This document shows positions 7,176-16,387 of a stretch of DNA of 64,000 nucleotides, one piece after another. Both the position numbers and the translations under genes were made by a program. Below the pieces are notes generated by a model, which had not been told where the DNA came from, searched no databases, and was given only the letters and a program-made list of their open reading frames with translations. Positions within the stretch are counted from its first letter, which is position 1; each line of letters begins with the position of its first letter. Source of the DNA: Candidatus Parcubacteria bacterium (GTDB lineage Bacteria > Patescibacteriota > Saccharimonadia > Saccharimonadales > UBA4665); contig JAEYSX010000002.1 of assembly GCA_023434325.1 (NCBI GenBank), forward strand, positions 222,230 to 286,229, in the 5' to 3' direction.

Positions 7176-8298
7176 ATCCACCATCCAGTGTAACTCCTTT
7201 TACCTGCGCGGTCACGCGGGCATCACTTAAACTAATCTGCACCTCGTCGCCAGGTTTTACCTGCGTGCCGCTTCGAATAAGTTCGCCTTCTGTTCGTACC
7301 AGCGCATAACCACGCTGCAACGCGGCGTTTGGATCATAGGCGACCAGCAGACGACTCTTCAGCTCCAGGCCCTGGCGCGCGTTTTGTACGGCGCGCAGGA
7401 CATACTGATGCAAATCGCGGGTCGTCAAATCCAAGTGGCGCCTCGTCGTATCGAGCACATCCTGCACGTCGCGCTCGAGCTGCTTGCGCAGCGAGCGCAC
7501 ATTCGCCAACTGCGCTTTGCGATCCGGCACCAGCAACTCGGCGGCATTACTAGGCGTGCTTGCCCGCTGGTCGGCCGCCAGCTCGGCCATACACACGTCT
7601 ACTTCGTGACCAATCGCAACCAGCGTCGGAATGCGACTTGCCGCAACCGCTCGCGTTACTTGCTCGGTGCTAAACGCCTGCAAATCCTCGGCACTTCCTC
7701 CGCCGCGCGTCACCACCAACACATCCGGCGGATCTCCGTCGGCATTTAACTGCTCGATAGCCGCAACAATCTGAGCCGGCGCGGCCTCGCCTTGCACCTG
7801 CACGTCTGCCAGCGAAATCCGCACGCCGCCCCACCGCTCACCCAAAACCTTAACAAAATCGCGGTACGCCGCAGATTCGCCCGAAGTAATAAGCCCAATG
7901 TGCTTGGGCGGATACGGTAGCGCCCGCTTGCGCTCCTCGTCAAACAACCCTTCAGCTCGCAGCTTTGCCTCTAGCAATTGAGCGGCCTTTTTGATCGAGC
8001 CCTCACCCGTCGGCCGCATACTCACAACCGTCACGCTAAACCCATACAGCGGATGCAAACGCGGCGAGCCGCTGACCGACATCATCATGCCGTCCTGCAA
8101 AGGCCCGGGCAGCTGGCGCACCGTACCAAAAAAGCGCACCGAAGCCGCTTCGTCCTTAAGATCAAAGTACACCCACTGCCCTTTGCTTACGCGAAAATTG
8201 GCCAGCTCGCCCGTAACCGCCACAACCGGATACGCATAATCCAGCGTCTGGTTAAGCACCGCCACAAACTCGCTAACCGTAAACTCAATGTCTTGCAT
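7162..8298 (-). CDS. xseA: Exodeoxyribonuclease VII large subunit
   Basis: Catalytic subunit of exonuclease VII, active in DNA repair and damage tolerance. The 378-residue product has the N-terminal OB-fold (VTGELANFRVSKGQWVYFDL, 28-47), the catalytic domain blocks RGGGSAEDLQAF and GHEVD followed by STPSNAAELLVPD, then a coiled coil that binds XseB and a C-terminal strand segment. It is shorter than the E. coli enzyme (456 residues), mainly in the coiled coil. First gene of the xseA-xseB-methyltransferase row. Confidence 0.95.
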   Translation of the reverse strand: MQDIEFTVSEFVAVLNQTLDYAYPVVAVTGELANFRVSKGQWVYFDLKDEAASVRFFGTVRQLPGPLQDGMMMSVSGSPRLHPLYGFSVTVVSMRPTGEGSIKKAAQLLEAKLRAEGLFDEERKRALPYPPKHIGLITSGESAAYRDFVKVLGERWGGVRISLADVQVQGEAAPAQIVAAIEQLNADGDPPDVLVVTRGGGSAEDLQAFSTEQVTRAVAASRIPTLVAIGHEVDVCMAELAADQRASTPSNAAELLVPDRKAQLANVRSLRKQLERDVQDVLDTTRRHLDLTTRDLHQYVLRAVQNARQGLELKSRLLVAYDPNAALQRGYALVRTEGELIRSGTQVKPGDEVQISLSDARVTAQVKGVTLDGGYETR

Positions 8299-8338
8299 CC
8301 ACTACCCCCTTGCCGCTAATGCCCGCAGCGACCACTTT

Positions 8339-9403
8339 TTATGACTCATGCGGCTGATCCAGCGGAGTCTTGCCGGTCTGGCGCACGCTTCGATGATACA
8401 AGACATATCCGGGCGGCAACTGAATAAGCGTCGTCAATACACGCCACATCACCGTAACTGGCAGACTTAACGCCGCCGGAATACCGCCGGCGGCCAGTAC
8501 GCCAATCATAAGCGCTTCGTAAATCCCCGCCCCGCCAGGAAGCACCGAGATCAAACCGGCAAAGTTAGCCACCGAGTACGCAACGATAATTGCGCCAAGA
8601 TTAACCCACTCGCCAAAAGCCAGGTACACGCAGTAAATTGCAATCACCGCCGATAAGTTAACGACCAGAGCCCATGCGAGCGGCGAACTCAACTCGCGCC
8701 ACCGCGACTCAATCGTCTTGTAGCTGACGTGCAGGTCCTTGACAATCCCCTCGGCTCGCTCGGTACTGATTGTATCACCCTTGTGCCGCGTAACCAGCCC
8801 AACGACCTTGTTAATTGCGCGAGTAATAGCGGTAAATGCCGTGTGAATCCGTCGCTCCGAGCCAATAATCGCCACAAATCCAACGGTCCCCACCAGCAGC
8901 AGCGTAGTGATCGATCCAGCCACCAACATCATAAGGTTGCTTGCCTTGCCGTCGAGCGCCAAAATCAGCAGCCCAACCATCAACAGCAGCTCAAACGACA
9001 CAAACAGCAGCAAAAGCTTCATAATCTGCACCAAACTCGCTTGCGTCGCGGTAATATTGGCGCTGCGCATCCGTACGCCAAAGTACGAAATGCCCGATAC
9101 GCCGCCGCTCGGAAACACCTGGTTTACAAAGTTTAGCTCTAGCGCCGCCCGAATCATAAAGCCGTAGTGCAATTTGTGGCCGATAAGCGCAAACATCCCC
9201 TGGTACATACGCGCCTGCGCGTGGTAGCTCAAAGCAATTAAGGGAAGGATAAACACCAGGTAGTGCCAATCTACCTTGCCCAAATTCTGAAACGTATCGA
9301 CAATCTGATCACGAATCAAAAAGACCAAAAGCACCAACACCGCCAACGTAACGACGTTCACGATTATCTTCCAGTTACGACGAAGAAACGTTTGCCTTGC
9401 CAT
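8339..9403 (-). CDS. Flippase-like integral membrane protein (LPG synthase TM region / UPF0104)
   Basis: A polytopic membrane protein of 354 residues with about eight hydrophobic segments. It has the family marks FPSGGVSGISYFGVR and, near the C-terminus, VLPGGAGIYEALMIGVL, as in the membrane part of MprF and related UPF0104 proteins, which flip lipids or polyprenyl-linked compounds. There is no catalytic GNAT-like domain. The substrate cannot be told. I chose the ATG at 9403 (MARQTFLRRN) because TATAAT lies 7 bases upstream, as at several leaderless starts here; an upstream in-frame start at 9466 would place the -10 box inside the gene. Divergent from the Trm11-like gene. Confidence 0.85.
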   Translation of the reverse strand: MARQTFLRRNWKIIVNVVTLAVLVLLVFLIRDQIVDTFQNLGKVDWHYLVFILPLIALSYHAQARMYQGMFALIGHKLHYGFMIRAALELNFVNQVFPSGGVSGISYFGVRMRSANITATQASLVQIMKLLLLFVSFELLLMVGLLILALDGKASNLMMLVAGSITTLLLVGTVGFVAIIGSERRIHTAFTAITRAINKVVGLVTRHKGDTISTERAEGIVKDLHVSYKTIESRWRELSSPLAWALVVNLSAVIAIYCVYLAFGEWVNLGAIIVAYSVANFAGLISVLPGGAGIYEALMIGVLAAGGIPAALSLPVTVMWRVLTTLIQLPPGYVLYHRSVRQTGKTPLDQPHES

Positions 9404-9410
9404 TGATTGC

Positions 9411-9416
9411 ATTATA
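9411..9416 (-). promoter_or_regulatory. -10 box, leaderless start of the flippase-like gene
   Basis: TATAAT on the minus strand with a 7-base gap to the ATG at 9403. No Shine-Dalgarno fits in between. No clear -35. Confidence 0.5.
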
Positions 9417-9503
9417 CAAGATACCCAAAATATACTTACGTTTTTTGTCGCCCTCTGTTTTACCATTCCCGCACGGGCGGCAATCCAGTAGAATAAAGAG
9501 GAG

Positions 9504-10691
9504 ATGCATTACAAAAGTCTATTCGTCCTTGGACGTCAACCCGCCATCGGTATGGCCGAGCTAGAAAGCTTGCTCGGCGCCGAGCACATTCACGTTGCCG
9601 GCCAAGCAGCCGTTCTAAGCGATATTAACCCCGAAGAGATCGACTTTACGCGCATCGGCAGCGCCACGCGTATCGCACGGGTAATCACCCGCTTTGACGC
9701 GACCAACTGGACAACCGTAGCCCGCAACCTAGAAAAAACGTTCCCCGCCCAGCTGGACTACCTGCCGCTCGAAGGCAAACTCAAGCTTGGGCTGAGCGTA
9801 TTTGGCTTGCAAGCCACCACACAGCAACTATTCCGAACAGGCTTGCAGCTCAAAAACATCTGCAAGCGCGCCGGCCGCTCTGTGCGCCTGGTACCCAACA
9901 CCGATCCCGCCCTGTCCAGCGCCGCTGTATTGCACAATCAACTGACCAGCGATCTTGGCCGCGAATTTTTACTAGTGCGGGACGGCGACAGTACATGGCT
10001 GGCCCAAACGATAGCTGTCCAGGATATCAACGCCTACGCACGCCGCGACCAAAACCGCCCCAAGCGCGACGCCCGCGTCGGTATGTTGCCACCCAAACTC
10101 GCTCAAACTATTGTTAATCTGGGAACCGGCCCCTTGCCCGCCTCCGAGGATGCTGTCGTACTCGACCCATTCTGTGGCACTGGCGTGGTCCTACAAGAGG
10201 CTTTGCTAATGGGGTACGGCGCCTACGGCACCGACATCGAACCGCGCATGATAGACTACTCGGCCCAAAACCTAGAATGGCTGGCAACGCACGGCAAAGA
10301 AACCGACCCCACTCTAGAGGTCGGCGACGCCACTACACACAACTGGGGCCATCCGTTCGCCGTCGTGGCCTGCGAAACCTATCTTGGTCGTCCACTTAGC
10401 TCGTGGCCTAAAAGCGACACGCTCACCGAAATTATTGGCACCTGTAACGCTATCATCGAGCGTTTCTTGCAGAACATAGCCCAGCAAATCGAGCCCGGCA
10501 AGCGCCTCTGCCTAGCCGTCCCCGCTTGGCACGGACCCGGCGACAGAATCTATCACCTACCCCTTATTGACCGGCTGGAACAAATCGGGTATAATCGTTA
10601 CAGATTTGAGCATGTGCAGGATGCCGATCTGGTCTACTACCGACCAGAACAACTCGTAGCCCGCGAATTGCTCGTAATAACAAGGAAGTAA
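9504..10691 (+). CDS. Trm11/TrmG10-like tRNA (guanine-N2) methyltransferase
   Basis: A 395-residue protein with an N-terminal THUMP-like RNA-binding half and a C-terminal Rossmann methyltransferase. The SAM motif is VLDPFCGTGVVLQEALLMGY (about 220-239), followed by GTDIEPRMIDYS. In archaeal Trm-G10 enzymes the catalytic motif is DPPYG; here the same place reads ACETYLGRPL, a variant that I associate with CPR homologues. It probably makes N2-methylguanosine at position 10 of tRNA (inference). AGAGGAG touches the ATG, and TAGAAT lies 9 bases upstream. It is followed after 6 bases by rpmA. Confidence 0.78.
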   Translation: MHYKSLFVLGRQPAIGMAELESLLGAEHIHVAGQAAVLSDINPEEIDFTRIGSATRIARVITRFDATNWTTVARNLEKTFPAQLDYLPLEGKLKLGLSVFGLQATTQQLFRTGLQLKNICKRAGRSVRLVPNTDPALSSAAVLHNQLTSDLGREFLLVRDGDSTWLAQTIAVQDINAYARRDQNRPKRDARVGMLPPKLAQTIVNLGTGPLPASEDAVVLDPFCGTGVVLQEALLMGYGAYGTDIEPRMIDYSAQNLEWLATHGKETDPTLEVGDATTHNWGHPFAVVACETYLGRPLSSWPKSDTLTEIIGTCNAIIERFLQNIAQQIEPGKRLCLAVPAWHGPGDRIYHLPLIDRLEQIGYNRYRFEHVQDADLVYYRPEQLVARELLVITRK

Positions 10692-10697
10692 CCAAGT

Positions 10698-10970
10698 ATG
10701 TCACACGTCAAATCAGGCGGTAGCGCCAGAATCAACAAAAACAGCCCTGGTCAGCGACTAGGCGTCAAGCTTTTTGGTGGCGAGAAAGTCGCAACCGGCC
10801 AAGTGATTGTTCGCCAAGTTGGTATGACCAAGCGCGGCGGCAAAGGCACCAAGGTTAGCCGTAACTTCACTATCCACGCCGAGCGTGACGGTGTTGTAAC
10901 CTACAAGACCCGCAAGGTTCGCCGCTTTACCGGCCACACCGTGCGCCGCACAGAAGTTACTGTCGAGTAA
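10698..10970 (+). CDS. rpmA: 50S ribosomal protein bL27
   Basis: A 90-residue bL27. The N-terminus (MSHVKSGGSARINKNSPGQR) reaches toward the peptidyl transferase centre, and GVKLFGGEKVATGQVIVRQ is the family core. No N-terminal cleavage extension of the Firmicutes type is seen. A Shine-Dalgarno AAGGAAG stands 9 bases before the ATG. bL27 normally lies next to rplU, which is absent here; instead it follows a tRNA methyltransferase gene. A strong terminator follows. Confidence 0.97.
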   Translation: MSHVKSGGSARINKNSPGQRLGVKLFGGEKVATGQVIVRQVGMTKRGGKGTKVSRNFTIHAERDGVVTYKTRKVRRFTGHTVRRTEVTVE

Positions 10971-10985
10971 ACAGTCTCTCGACTC

Positions 10986-11013
10986 AAAAAAGACCCTCTC
11001 ATGGGTCTTTTTT
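10986..11013 (+). terminator. Intrinsic terminator after rpmA
   Basis: AAAAAAGACCC, a 6-base loop, then GGGTCTTTTTT: an 11-bp stem ending in a T run. Being symmetric, it may also end the opposing ligase-like gene, whose stop is at 11062. Confidence 0.9.
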
Positions 11014-11061
11014 ATTATTCGATGCAAAAAAACTGCTCTTAGCAGATACTCCACTACGTCT

Positions 11062-12735
11062 CTACTCTAAAGGGTTAACAGGTTCGACTGAGCCGAGCCA
11101 ATCGATAACAGATTCCAATTGATCTCCGTATGCCATGTGCGCCACAACAGACGACCTCAGACCGGCGAGCGCACGACTGCGGTCTTCTCTCTTAAATACA
11201 TTCTCGCCGAGGATCGCCGTAACCGACTCAAGCCTTACGCGCCTTAGCCTGTCATTCACCTTTCCAATGAGTCGCCCTAATTCCTCCGGAGGAATCCGAT
11301 CTAATGGTCTCTCTTGCGAAGACTCCACTTGGGACTGATATACCGTGTGCAAACTCTCGACTGTCACATGTGGCACGCCCGCGCTATCAAGGCGCACAGC
11401 CTGATAAATAGTAGGAAGAAGGCCAATATCACTAAATTCATCACCAAGTAAAGACCGTCGCAATTCCCCACCGCCGCTCATCAAATAGCCAAAGCTAAGA
11501 TCGAAACCACCGGTTGACTTAGGCACTGCCTTCTCGAAGCTCCTCTTGATAGCCAAATCCGAACCTTTATTAAAGTCAGGGCCATTATGCACCCTAAAAA
11601 TTTGTTGCTCATGTGGTACCGAATAACCTTCTAGTGCAATTCCGCCGCGGGTACGTATCGCCCCAAAGACGGCACCCGACATAAGCCACGTCAGACCTTC
11701 GTCTACCCTACCAAAACTACTTCGTAACTCAATTCGATCTTCTATAATCCGCAGATTCTTACGCGTTGGACCCATCTCGAATCGGGCGCTGCCGTGCTGA
11801 CCAAAATGGTAATCATACTGCATGGCATCATGATGCAGCCAGACTCCATCCTCGAAAGCAGCTCCCACACCAGCAACAATATCGAGCGTACGCTTTCGGC
11901 GATGCTCAGACTGTCCGATCATAGGCATCATAACCCCATTGCTATCGGCCTCGTACATACTCAGGTTAATATGCTCTTTGCGCATAGAGAGCAATACGCC
12001 ATATTCGCTCGCAATTTCTGTCATACGACTGAGGATAGTCGCTTCCCTACGAACAGCCTCGCCCGGCGACGTAGGGGATAGACGAATCTCGCTAACCGAA
12101 TCACTATCGTAATATCCGCTCTGAAGTTTACCGGTTCCAAACCGAAATTCTAGCCAGCCACTCTCTTCCGAATATTCGTCAATTTTGGAAAGTGGTACTC
12201 CCTGAGGCGGCCGAGTAATCGCAAGCGAGGGCCTAGAAAACTCTTTGTACAATCTAAAGTTTATCAACTCTCTCAGGCCAAAATCATCAATTTGACCAAG
12301 CCATTCCGCTTGTCGAGCGACTTCCTCTTCACTCTGAGGCACCAGACCCGCGACAAGCTCCCTTGCCTCCTCGCGAAAATCAGACAACACACCCCGCTTC
12401 GTTTCATCGTCAATAACCTCACCGTCTATAAGCTCAGGATTGCGGATCATACCCCGCTCAATCTTTGCCTTATACGGGTGTATAGTATCGGACTCCGTGT
12501 ATCCCCTAAAACCAGCCGGAGCAAACAGCATGACCTCGGCTTCGATGCCACAGCGCATCGGCAACTGCCAGCTCCGCCCTACCTCCTCCAGCGCTTCAAC
12601 GCGAGCGGCGTAATTCGGCCTTGGCACCTCCTGCAAGCGAGCCCGCTCAGATAGCGGGATAATTGGAAGAAAAGGGCCTAAGGAACGGCCAATCGGGTTA
12701 TCTGATTCTCCTGGCGGAGGCACTTGTTCCGACAT
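11062..12735 (-). CDS. Unassigned protein with glutamine synthetase / GCS-like ligase motifs
   Basis: I cannot name this 557-residue protein. Several scattered motifs fit the carboxylate-amine ligase fold shared by glutamine synthetase and glutamate-cysteine ligase: CGIEAEVMLF (62-71), VSEIRLSPTSPGEAVRRE, KEHINLSMYE (H-x-N-x-S) and RIELRSSFGRVDEGL. Those blocks supply metal-binding Glu and nucleotide-binding residues in the fold. Length is above that of a typical bacterial GCS2 protein (about 370-420) and no enzyme with this exact architecture comes to mind. There is no signal peptide or membrane segment. A TAAAAT box is 9 bases before the ATG. It is a single-gene unit between rpmA and a receiver gene. 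The ligase assignment is an inference from motifs. Confidence 0.6.
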   Translation of the reverse strand: MSEQVPPPGESDNPIGRSLGPFLPIIPLSERARLQEVPRPNYAARVEALEEVGRSWQLPMRCGIEAEVMLFAPAGFRGYTESDTIHPYKAKIERGMIRNPELIDGEVIDDETKRGVLSDFREEARELVAGLVPQSEEEVARQAEWLGQIDDFGLRELINFRLYKEFSRPSLAITRPPQGVPLSKIDEYSEESGWLEFRFGTGKLQSGYYDSDSVSEIRLSPTSPGEAVRREATILSRMTEIASEYGVLLSMRKEHINLSMYEADSNGVMMPMIGQSEHRRKRTLDIVAGVGAAFEDGVWLHHDAMQYDYHFGQHGSARFEMGPTRKNLRIIEDRIELRSSFGRVDEGLTWLMSGAVFGAIRTRGGIALEGYSVPHEQQIFRVHNGPDFNKGSDLAIKRSFEKAVPKSTGGFDLSFGYLMSGGGELRRSLLGDEFSDIGLLPTIYQAVRLDSAGVPHVTVESLHTVYQSQVESSQERPLDRIPPEELGRLIGKVNDRLRRVRLESVTAILGENVFKREDRSRALAGLRSSVVAHMAYGDQLESVIDWLGSVEPVNPLE

Positions 12736-12808
12736 AATACATAGATTTTAACATAATCACGATAAAAAAACAAATCTCAGACTCCGTCGCTAACGCCTCT
12801 TTGGTCTA

Positions 12809-13207
12809 CTACAGGCCGAGATGGTGCTTGATTCGGGCGATGACGTCGGTGATGACGACTTGGGATTTTACGAGGTAATCGTCTACGCCGAGGTCTTCGG
12901 CACGTTTGCGGTCGGCTTCTTGGCTGAGAGCGGTGAGCATGATGACCTTGAGGTTGGTGGTTTCTGGGGTGTTGCGCAAGATATCCAGCACGTCAAAGCC
13001 GCTTACCTTGGGCATCATTACATCTAGCAGTACTAAGTCGGGGCGATATTCGGTAGCGGCAGCCAAAGCCTCTTCACCATTGGCGACGCGCCGAACGTCA
13101 AAACCCTCGGCCTGCAGGCGAACGATATATACGCCAGCTAAGGCGTCGTCGTCTTCGACAAACAATATTTTTTTGGCAGGTTTTCCAGGTTGAGCTGCTA
13201 GATCCAT
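12809..13207 (-). CDS. Response regulator, single receiver domain
   Basis: A 132-residue CheY-like protein with all active-site residues: acidic cluster in FVEDDDALAG, phosphoacceptor Asp in LVLLDVMMPKVSG, Thr in IMLTALS and Lys in YLVKS. It has no output domain, so it acts through a partner. It follows pyrG by 15 bases and probably shares its transcript. Unlike the receiver at 2475-2858 it looks able to be phosphorylated. No intact histidine kinase is in the window. Confidence 0.93.
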   Translation of the reverse strand: MDLAAQPGKPAKKILFVEDDDALAGVYIVRLQAEGFDVRRVANGEEALAAATEYRPDLVLLDVMMPKVSGFDVLDILRNTPETTNLKVIMLTALSQEADRKRAEDLGVDDYLVKSQVVITDVIARIKHHLGL

Positions 13208-13222
13208 ATAGCTTAAGCTACC

Positions 13223-14839
13223 TTATTTCTTTGCCTTTTGCAATTGCAAACATGCGCCGATAAAGCCCGTAAACATCGGATGAGCACGATTAGGACGCGA
13301 CTTAAACTCGGGGTGGAACTGGCTTGCGATATAAAACGGATGATCAATGCCTTCGATAATCTCGACCAGGCTTCCGTCTGGGCTGGCGCCGGCTACACGG
13401 ACGCCCCACTGCTCATATTGATCGCGGTACTTGTTGGTACATTCGTAGCGGTGGCGGTGGCGCTCGACAACCTCGTCTGTGCCGTATAACTCGCGCACCT
13501 GGCTGCCCTCGGTTAACACGCAAGGATAATCGCCAAGGCGCATCGTTCCGCCGGTATTCTCCTTACCTCGCTGCCCTGCCATGGTGTCGATAAGCGGATG
13601 TGGCGTGTTTGGATCGACTTCGGTCGTGTTAGCGCCCTCTAGGCCGTGTCGGCGAGCTGCACCGATAAGCATCATGTGTAAGCCGTAGCACAGCCCTAAG
13701 CACGGCACATTGTTGTCTAGAGCGTACTGCGCTGCCTTAATCTTACCCTCGACACCGCGCGTACCAAAACCACCAGTTATGACCAGACCGTCAAAGTCCT
13801 TAAGATCCTCGCTGATATCGTCTTTGTCGCCCAAAACAGACGCGTCGACCCATTCTAGCTCGACATTGGCCTCGCCCCACCATGCAGCAGAACGCAGCGC
13901 CTCAAACACACACAAGTAGGTGTCTTCGTTGTCCATATATTTGGCCACGATACCGACCCGGACCGTACGGTCGTAGGTGCGCATCGAGCGCTCGACCATG
14001 TCGCGCCATGGCGTTAGATCGGCTGTGGTGGTTTCTAAACCCAACTTACGCGTTATAACGTCCGCAATACCGGCGTCTTCTAACGTTAGCGGAACTTCGT
14101 AAATACTCTTGGCATTGGGCATGAGCGCAATCGCCTCTTCTTCGACGCCGCTAAACAAACTGAGCTTAGCAATAGAATGCGGATTGGTCGGGTTTTCGCT
14201 GCGCGCAACCAAAACGTCAGGGCTAATGCCCATGCTACGCAGTTCGCGCACCGCATTTTGCGCCGGCTTGGTCTTGGTTTCTTTGCTGGCGCCCAGATAC
14301 GGCAGATATACGACGTGTACGTATACGCAGTTTTCGCGGCCGACACGCATGCCAAACTCGCGAATTGCCTCTATAAAGCTCTGACTTTCGACATCACCTA
14401 CGGTACCACCGATTTCTACGATATGGACGTCAAAACCCTCGCCCGCTTCGCGGATCGAGGTCTGAATGGCGCTCATGACGTGCGGTACGATCTGCACCGT
14501 CTGGCCTTGATATTTGCCGGCACGCTCGTCCTCAATAACACGCTGCAAAACCCTACCCTGCATAAGCGAGCTTGCCTGGGTTAGCTCTTCGTCCAAAAAG
14601 CGCTCGTAGTGGCCAAGGTCAAGATCGGTCTCGGCGCCATCTTTGGTGACAAAGCACTCGCCGTGCTCGCGCGGGTTGAGCATTCCCGCGTCGACATTGA
14701 GATAAGGGTCACATTTTTGGAGGTTTACGCGGAGTCCGCGGGCCTTTAAGAGATTGGCAATCGAGGCGGCCGTGATACCCTTTCCGAGTCCGGAAAGCAC
14801 CCCACCTGTAACAAAAATATACTTTGTCGTCTTAGACAC
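13223..14839 (-). CDS. pyrG: CTP synthase
   Basis: Makes CTP from UTP with ATP and glutamine. The 538-residue protein has the synthetase domain with P-loop region FVTGGVLSGLGKGITAAS (9-26) and the glutaminase domain with nucleophile Cys in PCLGLCYGLHMM and the HPE triad end in QFHPEFKSRP. The start codon is GTG with AGAGG at 6 bases. It has its own promoter (TTGTAA-N17-TACTAT) with a palindrome over the -35 and a large inverted repeat further upstream. A receiver gene follows in the same direction. Confidence 0.98.
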   Translation of the reverse strand: MSKTTKYIFVTGGVLSGLGKGITAASIANLLKARGLRVNLQKCDPYLNVDAGMLNPREHGECFVTKDGAETDLDLGHYERFLDEELTQASSLMQGRVLQRVIEDERAGKYQGQTVQIVPHVMSAIQTSIREAGEGFDVHIVEIGGTVGDVESQSFIEAIREFGMRVGRENCVYVHVVYLPYLGASKETKTKPAQNAVRELRSMGISPDVLVARSENPTNPHSIAKLSLFSGVEEEAIALMPNAKSIYEVPLTLEDAGIADVITRKLGLETTTADLTPWRDMVERSMRTYDRTVRVGIVAKYMDNEDTYLCVFEALRSAAWWGEANVELEWVDASVLGDKDDISEDLKDFDGLVITGGFGTRGVEGKIKAAQYALDNNVPCLGLCYGLHMMLIGAARRHGLEGANTTEVDPNTPHPLIDTMAGQRGKENTGGTMRLGDYPCVLTEGSQVRELYGTDEVVERHRHRYECTNKYRDQYEQWGVRVAGASPDGSLVEIIEGIDHPFYIASQFHPEFKSRPNRAHPMFTGFIGACLQLQKAKK

Positions 14840-14870
14840 GACTACCTCTGTTAAGCTTTTATCTTGTACG

Positions 14871-14899
14871 ATAGTACCCCAAACGTAAGCTGCTTACAA
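14871..14899 (-). promoter_or_regulatory. pyrG promoter with overlapping palindrome
   Basis: TTGTAA (14894-14899), 17-base spacer, TACTAT (14871-14876). A 13-bp palindrome GTAAGC-T-GCTTAC (14885-14897) covers the end of the -35 and part of the spacer, a position suited to a repressor site. Confidence 0.5.
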
Positions 14900-14937
14900 G
14901 AGTAAACGTATAAAATACAGCATGTCCACGATTACTT

Positions 14938-15045
14938 CTAGCCTGCGCATATTTTATTTTGGAGCACAGAAAACGCCAAAGGCAGTTGTCTTGTTTTCCT
15001 TGCGGACTATAGCCGAATCTCCAAAATAAAATATGCGCAGGCTAG
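14938..15045. repeat. 27-bp perfect inverted repeat with 54-base loop
   Basis: The arms 14938-14964 and 15019-15045 are exact reverse complements (27 bp, CTAGCCTGCGCATATTTTAT followed by TTTGGAG). The loop can form smaller stems (GCC-AAA-GGC; GAAAAC with GTTTTC). It sits between the ctpA stop and the pyrG promoter. No target-site duplication is obvious at the outer ends. It could be a strong RNA hairpin after ctpA, a miniature mobile element, or a protein-binding cruciform. Confidence 0.85.
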
Positions 15046-15060
15046 TTCTCGCCCTCTATT

Positions 15061-16293
15061 CTAACGGTTCTTAATGAAGCTTACCGCTGCGTCCTTTTGT
15101 GGGTCGCGGTTTTGCGCGTAATCCTCGTCGGACATTATGACTTCGGTGTCCGGCTTGATGCCTGTCTTGTCGATGTTTTCGCCGCTCGGTCGGAACCAGC
15201 GCGCAATCGTCACCTTGAGCTCACCGGAGCCGGGCAGCGGCTTGACGGCCTGCACGCTTCCCTTACCAAAACTTTTCTCGCCAAAGATAGTCGCAGCCTT
15301 GTTGTCCTTAAGCGCACCGGCCATTATCTCTGAGGCGCTGGCGCTTCCTTGGTTAATCAGTACAGCCGTCGGCATACCCCGCAGCAAACCGTCGCTGCTT
15401 GCTGACTTTGTATCGATAACTACCCCGCCTCGCTTCTCTTGCAGCACGGTGTCGCCCTTTTTGAGCCACAAACTAGTGACGTCGACCGACGATCCAAGCG
15501 ATCCGCCAGGGTTACCGCGAAGGTCGACCACCACACCCTTCACGCCTTTTGCCTTAAACTCCTCGGCAGCACGGCGAGCCAGTGTGGTTGTCTCTTCGTT
15601 AAATTGAACAATCTGCATGTAACCGATGTTGTCTTCGAGGATCTCGTACTCGACGCTCGGTATCGTAATATCCTCGCGGGTAATCGTAACGTTGATATCC
15701 TGGGCTTTATCGCGCAGAATCCTCAGCTTCACATCGGTCCCTTTGGGGCCGCGTATCTTTGTGGCAGCCTCGGCAGCATTCATACCGGCCGTGCTCTTGC
15801 CGTCAATTTCGATAATCATGTCCTTTGGTCGCAGTCCAGCCTTTGACGCTGGAAAACCAGCCATCGGCGAAGCAATGATCAGGTTTTTATCATCGTCTAG
15901 TCCGAGCTCCGCACCGATACCGCTAAACGTACCGTTGAGCTGCCGATTAAACTCCTCGGCCTCTTTGGCATTAAGGTAGACGGTGTACGTGTCGCCACTG
16001 GCCTCTACTAGGCCAGCCTTCATACCGTCGAGAAGCTTTTGGTAGTCCAGCTCGCCGTCATAGCTTGCCCTGAGCATGTCATATAGGCTTTCTACGCTAG
16101 AGTAATCGAGGTCAGCGGGAAGATCTTTATTCTGCGTGTTTTTAATCGTGCCGAATTGCACCGAGCCACTACCGACGCCCACACCCGCAAGAAAAACCAC
16201 CGCAATGACCGCAGTGGTCGCTGCAATTTTTCCGCCCGACCGGGCAAATCTATCAAATTTTGAAACACCATCATCAGCAGATTTCTTACGCAC
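15061..16293 (-). CDS. ctpA: C-terminal processing peptidase, S41 family
   Basis: A membrane-anchored serine protease acting outside the cytoplasmic membrane. The 410-residue product has an N-terminal hydrophobic helix (TTAVIAVVFLAGVGVGSG, about 26-43), a PDZ domain (about 122-205), and the S41 catalytic core with Ser319 in NQGSASASEI and Lys344 in SFGKGSVQ. The start is GTG with GAGGG at about 6 bases. It follows the ftsE-ftsX-M23 genes in the same direction, which suggests a role in cell-wall hydrolase turnover at division (inference). A TATAAT box at 16322-16327 gives it its own promoter. Confidence 0.95.
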   Translation of the reverse strand: MRKKSADDGVSKFDRFARSGGKIAATTAVIAVVFLAGVGVGSGSVQFGTIKNTQNKDLPADLDYSSVESLYDMLRASYDGELDYQKLLDGMKAGLVEASGDTYTVYLNAKEAEEFNRQLNGTFSGIGAELGLDDDKNLIIASPMAGFPASKAGLRPKDMIIEIDGKSTAGMNAAEAATKIRGPKGTDVKLRILRDKAQDINVTITREDITIPSVEYEILEDNIGYMQIVQFNEETTTLARRAAEEFKAKGVKGVVVDLRGNPGGSLGSSVDVTSLWLKKGDTVLQEKRGGVVIDTKSASSDGLLRGMPTAVLINQGSASASEIMAGALKDNKAATIFGEKSFGKGSVQAVKPLPGSGELKVTIARWFRPSGENIDKTGIKPDTEVIMSDEDYAQNRDPQKDAAVSFIKNR

Positions 16294-16387
16294 GTCTTCC
16301 CTCTTTTTCGGTTATGCTCCAATTATAGCCCAAGACCACCACGCATCATACGCATTTAGCCTAAGTTGGCATGTCAAAGGTTTATTA

